A stretch of 64,000 nucleotides of DNA, taken from positions 20,428,798 through 20,492,797 of the forward strand of contig NC_080701.1 of NCBI RefSeq assembly GCF_030445035.2. Direction: 5' to 3'. How positions within the stretch are numbered: position 1 is the first letter of the stretch; every line of letters starts with the position of its first letter. This stretch comes from Dasypus novemcinctus. Its lineage: Eukaryota > Chordata > Mammalia > Cingulata > Dasypodidae. Made by a program: the position numbers and the translations under genes. Under the pieces are notes generated by a model that had not been told where the DNA came from, did no database searches, and worked only from the letters and a program-made list of their open reading frames with translations. Below are positions 1 to 10,900 of the stretch, one piece after another.

Positions 1-619
1 GGCCAGCGGCACCGGAGAGGCCGCTCTCCTCCAAAGGGGGTGGGATGGGGGATCTGGCCGTCGGGCCACGGCGGTGGCTGGAAAGGGCGCCACACTCTCC
101 AGCAGGGCCAAGATCACAGAAGAAGGTGAAGGTCACTTGAGGGACCACTTGGTCGGTACAATAAAAGAGGGGGAACAGGACTCCTGCCCGAGGACCCCTC
201 AGCCCTGGCAGCCCACCCCGTGAGCAGGCTCTTCCGGGCGGCAGAAAGGCCAGCCTCTGGGGGGAAACTGAGGACACAGACTGTTGAGCCACACTTCTCT
301 TTTCCCTGCCTGCAGCCCCGTTCCCAGGATGTTCAAGCCCCACGGGCAATTTTCTCTCTGCCCTGAGTTCTGCCAAGGTCTCTACTCCTCTGCTTAGGAA
401 AATCCAGTGCCCTCCCACCTCTTCCTAACTCACACCACCGCCTACACTGATACCCTAGGAGGCAGGCGCAGACCCCCGTTCTGACCCCAGAGATTAATAC
501 CCAAGGATGTCAGGGGCTGTCCCCAGAGTCATTGGGTGAAGGAGAGTCTGGAAGGGGGGTCTCCTGACTCCACACCCCAGCACTGATGCCCCCTCTTCAT
601 TGTCCCTCCTACCCACTGT
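1..619. other. Flank upstream of ADGRA2, no gene seen
   Basis: No exon, RNA gene or clear repeat is recognised here. An AATAAA at about 162-167 could be a poly(A) signal of an upstream + strand gene (PLPBP in the human order), but nothing else supports that. Confidence 0.4.
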
Positions 620-1684
620 CCCACCCCCAGCGCGGGTCCAGGCCACGGGGACCCGGAGAGGTGGGAGCGGTGGGAGGCCAGATCAAGCGTGCCTGCCGTG
701 GCCTTTGACCCTTCCTGGACTGAACGACATGCGCCCCCCCGCCGGGCGAGGTCACCCGCCCGGCGGCGGCCGAGGGTCTGCTGACTCCTGGGTTCCCCGC
801 CTGCCTCCTCGCGCGGTGGCCCGGGTCCGACTCGGGGGGCACAGGGGCAGGACTGGGAGGGTGAGAGCCAGGTTCCAGGCGGGGCCCAGCGCGCCCGCGG
901 CTCCCGGCCACCTTCCCCCGAACGGCGAATGAAGTTCAGTCCCAAACGCGGAGCCCCAGGTCGCTCTGGCCAAGCCCGCAGGTCCAGAGGTGCAGAAGGA
1001 TCGGGGTGCAGGCTGAGCGAGCCAGGGGGAGGTGAGGGTGGTTGGTTAGAGGTCGGAGGTGGGGGGGTGGAGAGGAAGGGTCCTGGTCCTGGGGGGTTGG
1101 TGGGGGATGGGGGTGGAGTGAGGGGCAAGAAGGAAGAAGGGAAAGGAAGCCCGGGGTCGGGGGTGCGCTCTAGGGGCGTGGGCTGCCCGCGCGTTCCCCC
1201 TCCGAGGAGGGCAGCCTGGCTGCGCATCGGGCGGCGCTAGGGCCGGGCGGAAGGCGGGCGCGAGGGGCGGGCGCAGGGGCGGGCGCGGCGCCAGCTGCCT
1301 CGGTCCCTGGCACGGGGCGGCGGCGGGAGCCCGGCGCGATCCGCTAGGTCCCAGCCCCGCGCCGAGCGCGCCGGCGACGCGCAGGGGCCCGGCCGCTCCC
1401 CGCCCCGCACGGCCGCCCTGAGCCTGGCGCCGCGGCGCCCGGGGCCCCGCGGGCTGCGCTGACAGCGGCGCCCGCGTCCTCCCCGGCGGGGCGCGCGCGC
1501 GCGGGACATGCCCCCCGGGCGCGGCGGCGGGGACCCCGGGGCTTGCCTCCGCCCAGGGCCCCCAGCCCCGCCCCCGGGCGCCCCGGGCCCCCGCTGAGCG
1601 CGCCGCCGGCTCGCCCCGGGTCTCCCCGCCGGCCGACGCGCAGCCCGGCCCCAGCGCGGTGGGTGCCCGCGGGGCGATGGGCTG
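620..1684 (+). promoter_or_regulatory. ADGRA2: CpG-island promoter and 5' leader of ADGRA2
   Basis: The block is very GC-rich with dense CpG, continuing through exon 1 to about 2900. GC-box (Sp1-like) motifs of the form GGGCGGG cluster at about 1245-1290. No TATA box is evident, which fits a dispersed CpG-island promoter. The transcription start cannot be placed; it probably lies between 1250 and 1600. An upstream ATG at 1508 opens a 29-codon reading frame ending at 1597, which matters only if transcription starts before 1508. Confidence 0.6.
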
Positions 1685-1685
1685 A
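1677..1685 (+). promoter_or_regulatory. Two-codon uORF overlapping the ADGRA2 start
   Basis: ATG GGC TGA is read at 1677-1685, and the last base of its stop is the A of the ADGRA2 ATG (TGATG overlap). The uORF start has G at -3 and G at +4, a strong context, whereas the main ATG at 1685 has C at -3. A second in-frame ATG at 1706 has A at -3. This could throttle or reinitiate ADGRA2 translation; that role is inferred. Confidence 0.55.
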
Positions 1686-1947
1686 TGGGCGCCGGGGGAC
1701 GCAGGATGCGGGGGGCGCCCGCGCGCTGGCTGCTGCCGCTGCTGCCCTGGCTGTGCCTCCTGGCGCCCGAGACGCGGGGCGCGCCGGGCTGCCCCGTCCC
1801 CATCCGCAGCTGCAAGTGCTCGGGGGAGCGGCCCAAGGGGCTCGGCGGCGGCGCCCCGAGCCCGGCGCGCAGGAGGGTGGTGTGCGGCGGCGGGGACCTC
1901 CCGGAGCCTCCCGAGCCCAGCCTGCTGCCCAACGGCACCGTGACCCT
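1685..1947 (+). CDS. ADGRA2: ADGRA2 exon 1: signal peptide and LRRNT
   Basis: Encodes residues 1-87 and two bases of codon 88. A Leu-rich core at about 15-26 follows basic residues (signal peptide). The LRRNT cysteines are 36, 43, 45 and 67, and an N-glycosylation sequon NGT lies at 83-85. The donor is CCCT|GTGAGT. The start at 1685 is chosen because it matches the mammalian N-terminus; Met8 at 1706 would also leave a usable signal peptide. Confidence 0.93.
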
Positions 1948-4900
1948 GTGAGTACCCTATCCGGCTTGGCGGGACCACGGATGCCAGGACGAATGGGGAC
2001 AGACAGACGGACGGGGGGGGGGAGGGAGGCGCGGGGGAGAGCGATCGCGCCACTTGGGAGACTGCAGGCCAGGCCTGGGTCCAGGCGCCGAGGAGGGCGG
2101 CTTGGGGAAGAGGGAAAAGACGGAAGCGCCAGGAGTGGGCACAAGAAGGGGCTTCGAGGGGCGAGCGCGCCCCCGGAGCAGGGGACGGCGGGCGCCCACT
2201 CACCTGCCCAGGTGAGTCGGGATGCGCGCAGGCGGCATGCCCAAGTCCCCGGCGTCCAGCCTGGGCTACTGGCGCGGACTTCGGTGACCTGCCGTGGGCT
2301 GGGGTGGGAGAAGGCTCCGCAGAGACCGCCGCCCGCGGCCCTGGGGGTGGCTTTGGACGCGTCCCGGGCCTGGCGAGAGGAGTCGCGCCTACCCCGCGGG
2401 CCGGGCCCCTCGGTGGGGAGCGCCGCGCCCACCCCGCGCCTGCCAACCCCCGCTGCCCACCCGTCTCCTTGCACCCGGCGAGAAGGCGGGTGCGGAAAAG
2501 GGTCTCCTCGGACTGCGGGCGCGCAGGGGCGGAAGGCGCCCGCGGCTGCCCGGCGCCTCTCGGGCCCCTCGGCGGCCGCGCGCATTTGTGCGGGGAGATC
2601 GGCGCCCGCGACTGCCTCCTTCCCCCCTTCTTCCCCGCCCTCGGGGTTCAGCGCCAGCTTGGGCTGTTTCTCGACTGATTTCTTCTCGCACGGAGAGTGT
2701 AGAAAGAAACCCGGCTGCGGGGCGGGCGCGTCGCGGCCTCTGCCCGCGCCCCGGGCGCACGCCCCGGCCAGGCCCCGGGGGAGCTCGCGCAGTCCGGCAG
2801 TGCGCGCGGCTGTGCCGCCGCCAGACCCCGCGTCTCCTTCCTGGGAGTCCCAAGGCCCCGGAAGTGCGAGCGAATTAGCGAGCCCTGCCCACGGCCGAGG
2901 GTTCCTGCGCTGAGCACGTGCGGGGAGCTCCACGCACGCCGGGGAGCTGAGGGCAGGGCCCGCGTGGCGGCCCCTGCCTTTCCTGTCCTGGATCCAGCGG
3001 CCGAGGCCACACTTCCCCTGGCCTGCTGACCCCGATGGCCACCGTTTCCCCAGCGCCCCTTGCCCGGGAGTTGAGGCTGGCTGGCAGTCTCGGCGATTGT
3101 GTCCAGAACAATGCGGGAACGCCTCTGGTTGGGTGAGTTCAGAGGCTGCCCGCTTCCTGACAGGACACGACTGGTCAGCCTGTGACGTGGGCCGCCTGGC
3201 CTGCATTTTCCCCCGCTGGTGCGTGTGCGTGTGTGTCCGGGCCGAGGCGTGGGGGCGGCGTCAGCTCTGGCCGCCTCCTTGCCGCTCACGGAGCTGGCCA
3301 TGGCGCGGGAGGAAGGACAACTGTGGCAGCCCAGGCGCGTCCCTCTGAGTGTCCACTGATGGCTCAGGGGCCAGGCATTCCCCAGCCCACTCAGTTCTGG
3401 AGGAGAAAAAAAAAAATGCTTGCTGTCTGGAATAATCGGGGCGGTTTCTGTGAGTCCCAGCTGCAGATAATTCAGCTCTGAGAAGGGGGTGTGTGTGAGT
3501 GTTAGGTGCTTCTCCCATAGGTGGGGCGCTGCCTCTCTGTGTGCCAGGCTTAGGGAATCCTAATATACTGAAGGCAGAGAGAAGGGTTAAAAAGAAAAGT
3601 GGTTTTGCAGGACATCTTAGAATGATTTGGCAACTAATGCTTTCCAGCCATGGCTAATTCCTATCAACGCCACTCCAGGGAGAGAGCGGGGCCAACTCTT
3701 GGTGAGAATATACTGTGACAGTGCACCAGCAAACAGGACTCTTAGCTCACCTTTCCGTCCCTAACTCTCCCCCCGGGGAAGGGCTCCCCTTTCCACCCAG
3801 GCCGCTGACCCCACTGGCTTAAGGTACCTTCCAAAGGAATGGCCTCCCCTGAGCCCGGCTGGCCGTCCCTGCAGGGACAGCAGGTGACACCGGCCAGGGA
3901 GGCTCCTGGGAGGACGCACAGGCCCGTCCATCTGCACAGCTCAATCACAGCCGTGGGCGTCACCTGAAAGGGGCGACCCCACAGATCGGCTCCCCTGGCT
4001 GAAAAGCATCGGTTCTTCTCTCCAGGGCTCGGTCCCTCCCGCACACCCACCCCTGCTCCAGCGTGCGTTTTGAGGGGGGCAGCCCTTCAGCCTAAGCAAA
4101 GCAAGGGCTAAGTACCACCATGAGAACCGTCTCGTAAATGTTCAGCCTCGCCCTCCCCGGCGCCTGCTCGTGTGCCTCGGTTCTTGTTCAGAGTCTCCCT
4201 TAGCTTGTCACCTGGTGCAGACAATAGGACTTGAGCCAGTAGCTCTTGCTCGTGCCCCTGTCCCCTGCCCCAACCTCGCTGAGAAGGGGCATCAGATGCC
4301 AGTCCCTGTCACACATCACCCCGCTGCAGACCCCTGCTGGGGACTGGGGACTCCCCCTTGGGAAACCTGGGAGACACTGGGTCCAGGAAACTGGTCAGGC
4401 AAAGAGAGTGCTAGATAAGGCCCCTGTCTGCAAAGAGCTTACTGTCCCTGCTCTGGGGCCTGCAAACCGTTTAAAGGAAATTCTGTTTACTCAGTGAAAA
4501 CCCTTTCCTTCACCTCTACCCTCTTAGCTCGATGGCTGTCTGCCTTCTGTTTTTATAGACTACAGACCCTATTTCCCCACCCTTGGCGGGGTTTTTTTTG
4601 TCCTTTTCCTTTAATGCATTTTCATTTGCAGTTTTCCAGGAAGGCAGAACTCTTGGTTTCCTTCCTGATCCATCTGTCCCACCCACCCCCACCCCAGGCT
4701 GCAAAGCTCACCGGCCCCTGTCCAGAACTGGAGCCTTTACTGGACACCGCCCCCCCCACTACCCCCCGCAAAGGGAAAGGTCCCATCGGTGGGTGGGAGG
4801 CTTATGACAGAGAAGTGAACCCCCACCCAGCCCCGCTCCCTTGTCCTCCGCCCTGGGAGGGTGCCAGGGAATCAGGAATTCCAGAAAAGGACTGATCGTG

Positions 4901-7900
4901 GGTAACTCCAGAGGAAATCTGCGATGAGGACCTCCCAGCATATAGGAGCAGGCCCTACAGAAAATACCAGCCTCGGGTCATAAATTCCTAGAATGTCAGC
5001 CCCGAAAAAGGGCCTTGGAGGTCACCAAGCCCAGCCCCCACGTCTTCCAGCTTAGCAAAGCGCGGCCAAGAGAGGGTCGGTGCCACGCTCGCTGGTCACC
5101 TAGCAGGCCGAGGCCACGGTCAGGTTCAGCTGGCTGGACTCTCTTAGCATCTAAGAGGCTTGGGGTTCCCCTGGCTGGATCTGGGGCCCAGGAGACACAA
5201 AAGCTGTTCTTTAAAAAAAAAAACAAAAAACCTGGTTTCTGCCCAGCAGGACCCAGGCCCTTTTGACCTGGGAGCATTCCAAGGCTGGGTGGGGAGGGGG
5301 CGGGCATGGCGGGGGTCACTCGGTATTTACCCAGAACAGGCAAGCCCTGGGTCTTCTCAGCTTCTGGCGTTTCAGGGGTGGGGGGTGGGCTGCCCACCTG
5401 GGGGGAGGGGCTGCCTGTCCTGCCCCCGGCTGGGTTCTTTTGCTCTGGGTTTGGTGCTCTTCTGAAGCATTGGGTGGGAGCGGAGAGAGCAGGGCTGCGA
5501 GGTGGCATCCCGCCCCCTTTGCTTCCCCCCCCCCAGCCTCAGGGAAGGGGGTCCCGGGGCCCCAGATCTCCCCCCTGCTTCTGGGCCCCTGGCCCGAGGC
5601 GAGGCTGGCACCTCAGTGCCCCTCACGCCAGCCCCCCCAGGGCCCACCAGAGGAGCACGGGCAGAGCCTGCCCGCTCTGTGCACAGCAGCCTGCCGGGAG
5701 TGGGAAGGCGCTGGCTGGAGGGGCGGGCCGGCCGCCTCCCGCCACCCCCTCCTCTTCCTCCCGCTCTCCCCCATATGGTTCTCATAAGGTCTGGGCTCAG
5801 AGACAGCAGCCAGAGGAAGTGGCTGTGTACAGAGAGCTTTTGTGAGGGAGAGGAGGGGGATGGGGGAGAGAGGGGAGAGGCCAGAGACAGAAGGTGAGGG
5901 GGAGCCTGGAGACTCCAAGTGCTCCCCCGCCCACCTGGCGGTACAGGGTCCCGGCGGCGGTGGCACCCCGTGGGCGCACCCAGACCCCCACCCACCCACC
6001 CCACCCGGCCTGAGGGCCCTAGGAAAAACCCAAGTCCCTCCCTGACTTTTCTCACCTGTCACCTGCTTGAGGGCTGGAGGCAGCCGGCTCAGCTTCCAGG
6101 GATCCAGGCAGCCCCTTCTTGGGGGCCTTAGAAGCCCCCCACTCTTAGGGGTCCCCTTTCGGATAACTATTAAGGTCCATGGCCCCATCCAAGGGAGAGC
6201 ACTGGAGAGCGAGCAGGGCCCTCTAGGTGTCCCTGGTTGAGTCCTCATTGACGAGGTGCCATCACACTGAGCCCCGAAGATGGGGACTGTCACTCACCCG
6301 CTGGGGGGTTCCAGCCTCGGAATGGGTGGTTCGGCCAAAGCGTGTGCCTGACCCCAGCCCCAGGACGCCACTTCCTGCCGGCCGCCAGGGGTCACCTCTC
6401 CGAGGGGGGGCAGGGAGGCCGGCCCTCGTCCTGGAGGGGAGTCCCTCCATTTCCCCCAAAGTGCCATTTGAGGGAAATCAGTGTAATTGGAACCTAACCG
6501 TACACTGACCCATCAATTGGGGGTCATGTTTTGAAAGGGAGGGAGTGTTTCCAAGTTGATCCCACATGGGAGTCATTGAGGGAAGAACCATTTTTTCTGA
6601 GGGAGAGAAAGTCCCAGCCAGCCCTGAGGTGAATCCTTGTCCCTCCGCTCGGGAGGAACCCGTCGTCCTCCTCAAAGTCCAGAAGGGGAGTGTGCCTCCA
6701 AAGGCCACACAGCCTGGACCAGAGCCCCCCCGACAGCCCTGAGGCTGTGGCTGGGGCCCCTCCCCGGGCCTGGCCTGAGAGCCAGGGGAGGGGGGGGACG
6801 AGGGAAATGGCCCTGGGCTGAGGAACCCGAGGGAAAATCCGGTAACGGCTCGGAAGGGGCTGCTCCGAGGGGCTGTTTGTTTTCATTCCCCCGGCCCCGG
6901 CCAGTTCTGTTCTATTTAGAGCTCAGACACTGACAGGACGAGCCTGCCGCCTCCCCTTCCTCCCCCCCTCCGGGCCCCCATCCTTCCCCAGCTCCAGAAC
7001 ATTCCTTGGCTTTTCGGATTGGGGGCAGGGGTGGCTGGGCGGGGGAGGGGAACAGAGGCGGGGGAGTGCAGCCGCCCGCCAGGCCCCGTCTGCCCCCTGG
7101 GAACCAGGGATGGGCAGGGTGGGGGCCAAGGGAGACGGATGGGGCCAGGTGAGGAGCCGGGAGCCGGTGGTGGAGCAGGCAGGGGAGTGGGACTTGAGGA
7201 GGGAGCTGCCTCCTGAGCGGAGCCTAGAGGGGCCTGACATCTCCCAGCTGGGAGGAAAGCGGAGAGGTCCCAGAGCACCCCCATCCCCAGGGCTCCTGCC
7301 TCTCTGGGAACCGTGAGATGGGGCCCAGAGAGGGGGCTGGCCTGCCCAGGGCCACACAGCTCCAGGCTAGGCACCCACCGACGTACCCCAAGGCGCTGGC
7401 TCCCAGCTGCCTCTGCCACCTTTGAGGGTGGAAACACTGGGGTGAGGGCAACAAGCAGAAGAAGGAATGGAGGGGAAGGAAGTGGGACAGGGAGATTTGG
7501 GGACACTGAAGCTCCTCTGGCCTCTTGGGGACTTTCACCATCCCATCACCCTGGGTCCCCCGTGGTAACACTGCCCCAGGCAGCAGGGACCCCAGAGGCT
7601 TCTCCACTGAGCCGAGGATGACTATTTTCTGAGTGGGAGTTTGAGGGGCCCATAAAGTAACACTCCCTTTCCTCACTTGAGTTGGAAGCCAAGAGACAGA
7701 AAAAAGTCGGGCAGGAGATCAAAATAGGTTTAATTTTTTTGTTTTAAGATCTATTTCTTTCTCCGCACCCCCTTGTTGTTTGCACTTGTTGTGTGCTGTG
7801 TCTTTAGGAGGCATCAGGAACTGAACCTGGGACCTCCGATGTGGGAGGGAGGCGCCTAATTGCTTGAGCCACCTCCGTTCCCTGCTTTGTTGTATCTCTC

Positions 7901-10900
7901 ATTATGTTTTTCTTCTTGTGTCTCTTGTTGCGTCATCTTGTTGTGTCAGCTTGCCACGCCTGCCTGTCACACCTGCTCACTGTCTTCTTTAGGAGGCACT
8001 GGAAACCGAACCAGGGGCCTCCCATTTGGTAGGTGGGAGCCCAGTCGCCTGAGCCACATCCGCTTCCCTGTGTTTAATTATTGATAAAAGCTAGAGAGGA
8101 AGGCCCGACTTAGATGACATTCAGCAGCAATGGGTTTAGGCAAACTGTCCCCCACCTTGGACACCCACGGCCCACTCTCACCCCAAGGGGGACAGAGCCC
8201 CTCCATAGCACTGCAATCTGGGGGCACAGGTCCAGCCCCTCTCCCCATATGCCCCATTCTCAACCATATAAAAATGTCCCCACACCCGTCATTAGAAATA
8301 CGAATTACTGCCAGTTGGCCTAGGGTGATGGTTGGTGACTGTTTAACTAAACATGTATTAATTGTAATTTTGCAGCCTTTGTATTTCCAGGCGGTCATCG
8401 CTTTGTAGGCTTCAGGCATTAGCGTGGGCCCTGGGGATGCTCAAGGGCCCTGCGCACGGCGTACAGGAGGGGCTGGGGGTTTCAGCCCACCTCGATGGTT
8501 CGGGGCGGGCTGTGGGCCTCAGGTCTTTTTTGGTGCCAGCAAGGAGCCCACCCTGCCCCGCGTCTCCCTTAGCCACTGCCCAGCTGGCCCTCCCAGACCG
8601 GAAGACTGAATTCACCGAGGCTCCGGGGTCACACTCCCTGGAGAGAGTAGTCCTGTGTGTCCAGAGACGCGCCACTGCATCTGTGTGCATGGGGGTGACA
8701 TGTGCGACGGCACGCGTGAGAGACGCTTGGCTCGGGCACGAGTGTCTCCACAGCCCGGGGAGCGGCGCCCCCATGTCTCCACGGGGTCCGGGGGGGGGTG
8801 TCTGCAGTTCTCACGGCTGCCCAGACCACAGCGGCTCCCTGTGGACGCCAGCCACTCGCTGCTTTGGCCTTCAGCCGCTCTCGCGGTAACCCTGCTAGCT
8901 TCTCTTCCCCAAAATAGGACCCCAGCTGAGAGAGAGCCTTCTGGAATGGACTTGGTGTGCCCCCTCTGCTTGGCCAGACTTCAACCCCCCCCTTCCCTGT
9001 GAAGAGCTGGAAGACGGGGTGGCAGGAGGAGCAGGGAGAAAGGAGGGAAAGAGGCTGGAGATGTCCGGCGGGGCCAGCCGGGGCCCTTTGGGCAGGGCCA
9101 GCTTGGGGGGAGCCCCTTGTGGCCACAGGGTGCTGCGGGCTGAGGTGGGTGTTTCAAGAGGGCCACGGCTGGCGCCGTGTCTGCAAGGGCTGGATGGAAC
9201 TGTGGGGCCAAGGTCCCCTTGCTGCCCAGTTTTTGTGGCCGCCCTGCCTGTCTCCCGCCCATGAGACCGCCGGGAGCGGTGGGAACATTTTCCCTCCCAC
9301 TGGGTTAGGCCTTCCAGGGGCCCCGTGACTGCCGCCTTCCTACCTGCTTTTTTTTTTTTTAAAGATTTATTTTTTGTTTATTCTCTACCCTCTCCACCCC
9401 CCAGGTGTCTGCTCTCTGTGTCCGTTCGCTGCGTGTTCTTCTTTGTCCACTTGCATTCTTGTCAGCGGCACAGGAATCTGTGTCTCTTTTTGTTGCGTCA
9501 TCTTGTTGTGTCAGCTCTCCGTGTGTGTGGCACCATTCCTGGGCAGGCTGCACTTGCTTTCACACTGGGCGGCTCTCCTTACGGGGCACACTCCTTGGGC
9601 GTGGGGCTCCCCTACGCGGGGACACCCCTGCGTGGCAGGGCACTCCTTGTGCGCATCAGCACTGCGCATGGGCCAGCTCCACACAGGTCAGGAGGCCCTG
9701 GGCTTGAACCCTGGACCTCCCATGTGTCCACCTGCTCTTAAAACCCATGACCCCAAGGGCTGTCCACCCCAGAGCCTGGCCTGGCCCTCCCTGACCAGGC
9801 CCACAGGTGGGACATCAGAAGTGACCAGACAAGCACGATCGAGGCCGCTCTCTGAATAGTCCAGGTAGTGACATTTCCTAAAACCATCTCAGCTGCTAAG
9901 GCCAAAACACCCAGGCCCGAGTGTGCGGGGACTCGAGGCTTGCAGGTGCCTACCCGGATTCTAAGAGTGGCCCTGTGGCCAGGAGGGGGCCGATTGGAGG
10001 AGAAGGGTGCGAAGTTGCTTGCCTGGCGGCCCTGCCTCTGTGAGGGTGATGGGGGGGTCGGGGACAAGAAGAGGGTCTCGTTTCAAGACTTTGGCGCTGG
10101 GCCAGCCAAGCCGGAAGCGTGGGCTGTGGCCGACCCCTTCTCCTCTGTCCTCTCCCCCCCGGAGCCCACGCGCAGGGACCGCCTTCAGAGAGGGCCACTG
10201 GAGGTCGGGGCTCAGGGCAGGGGTCCCCCGCAGCCAGGCCTGGAGATCAGCAGTTCTGGCCCAGAGGCTGGTCCCCTGAGCTTGCGCCGTGCTCCACCCC
10301 CCACCCCCCACCCCAGACACCCACTCGCTCCCTGCCTTTGTTCCTCAGTGTCTCCCCAACAGCCCGGACTTCCCCCGGGGGAGTGTCAAGGAGATGGAGA
10401 AGGGTTCGAGCTGCGTCGTCGGACGCAGTAGGCACTGGCCACACGTGGCTCTTCCACCCTCGTAACTGGTCTGAAGTAAGGGGTGCTGGAAGAGTAGATT
10501 TTGCACCAGATCTCAAAGACTTAGTACAAAAAGGTGGGGGGGGGAGCGGGAATATCTGATAATTTTTTTATAGTGGTCACATGTTGAAAAGAGAATATTT
10601 CAGATAAATTGGGTTAAATAAAATATATATTATTAAAGTTAATTTAATATGGCTACTAGAAACTGAAAAATCACACGAGGCAGCATGCCTTACATTTCTC
10701 TTGCCCAGCACCGGGTTAAAGAATTTGGGGTATGTGGAAGAGGTTAAAGGGCTAAAAGGTTAGAGGCTAAAGAGTCTGGGAAATGTAGGGAACCAGTCAC
10801 CCCCCGCCTTCCAACACCACCTCCCAACCCATCTGGGAAGGCCCCTCCAACTGGCGCCTTAGGTTTTAATTTTGGGGATTTGAGCGTTTGAGCATTTTTT

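Noticed and set aside
1-619. 3' end of PLPBP
   Set aside because: Only an isolated AATAAA supports it; no exon similarity is seen.
1344-3206. 620-codon antisense open frame across the ADGRA2 CpG island
   Set aside because: Very GC-rich DNA lacks stop codons by composition. The product is Arg/Ala/Pro/Gly-rich low complexity, and overlapping long frames exist on both strands.
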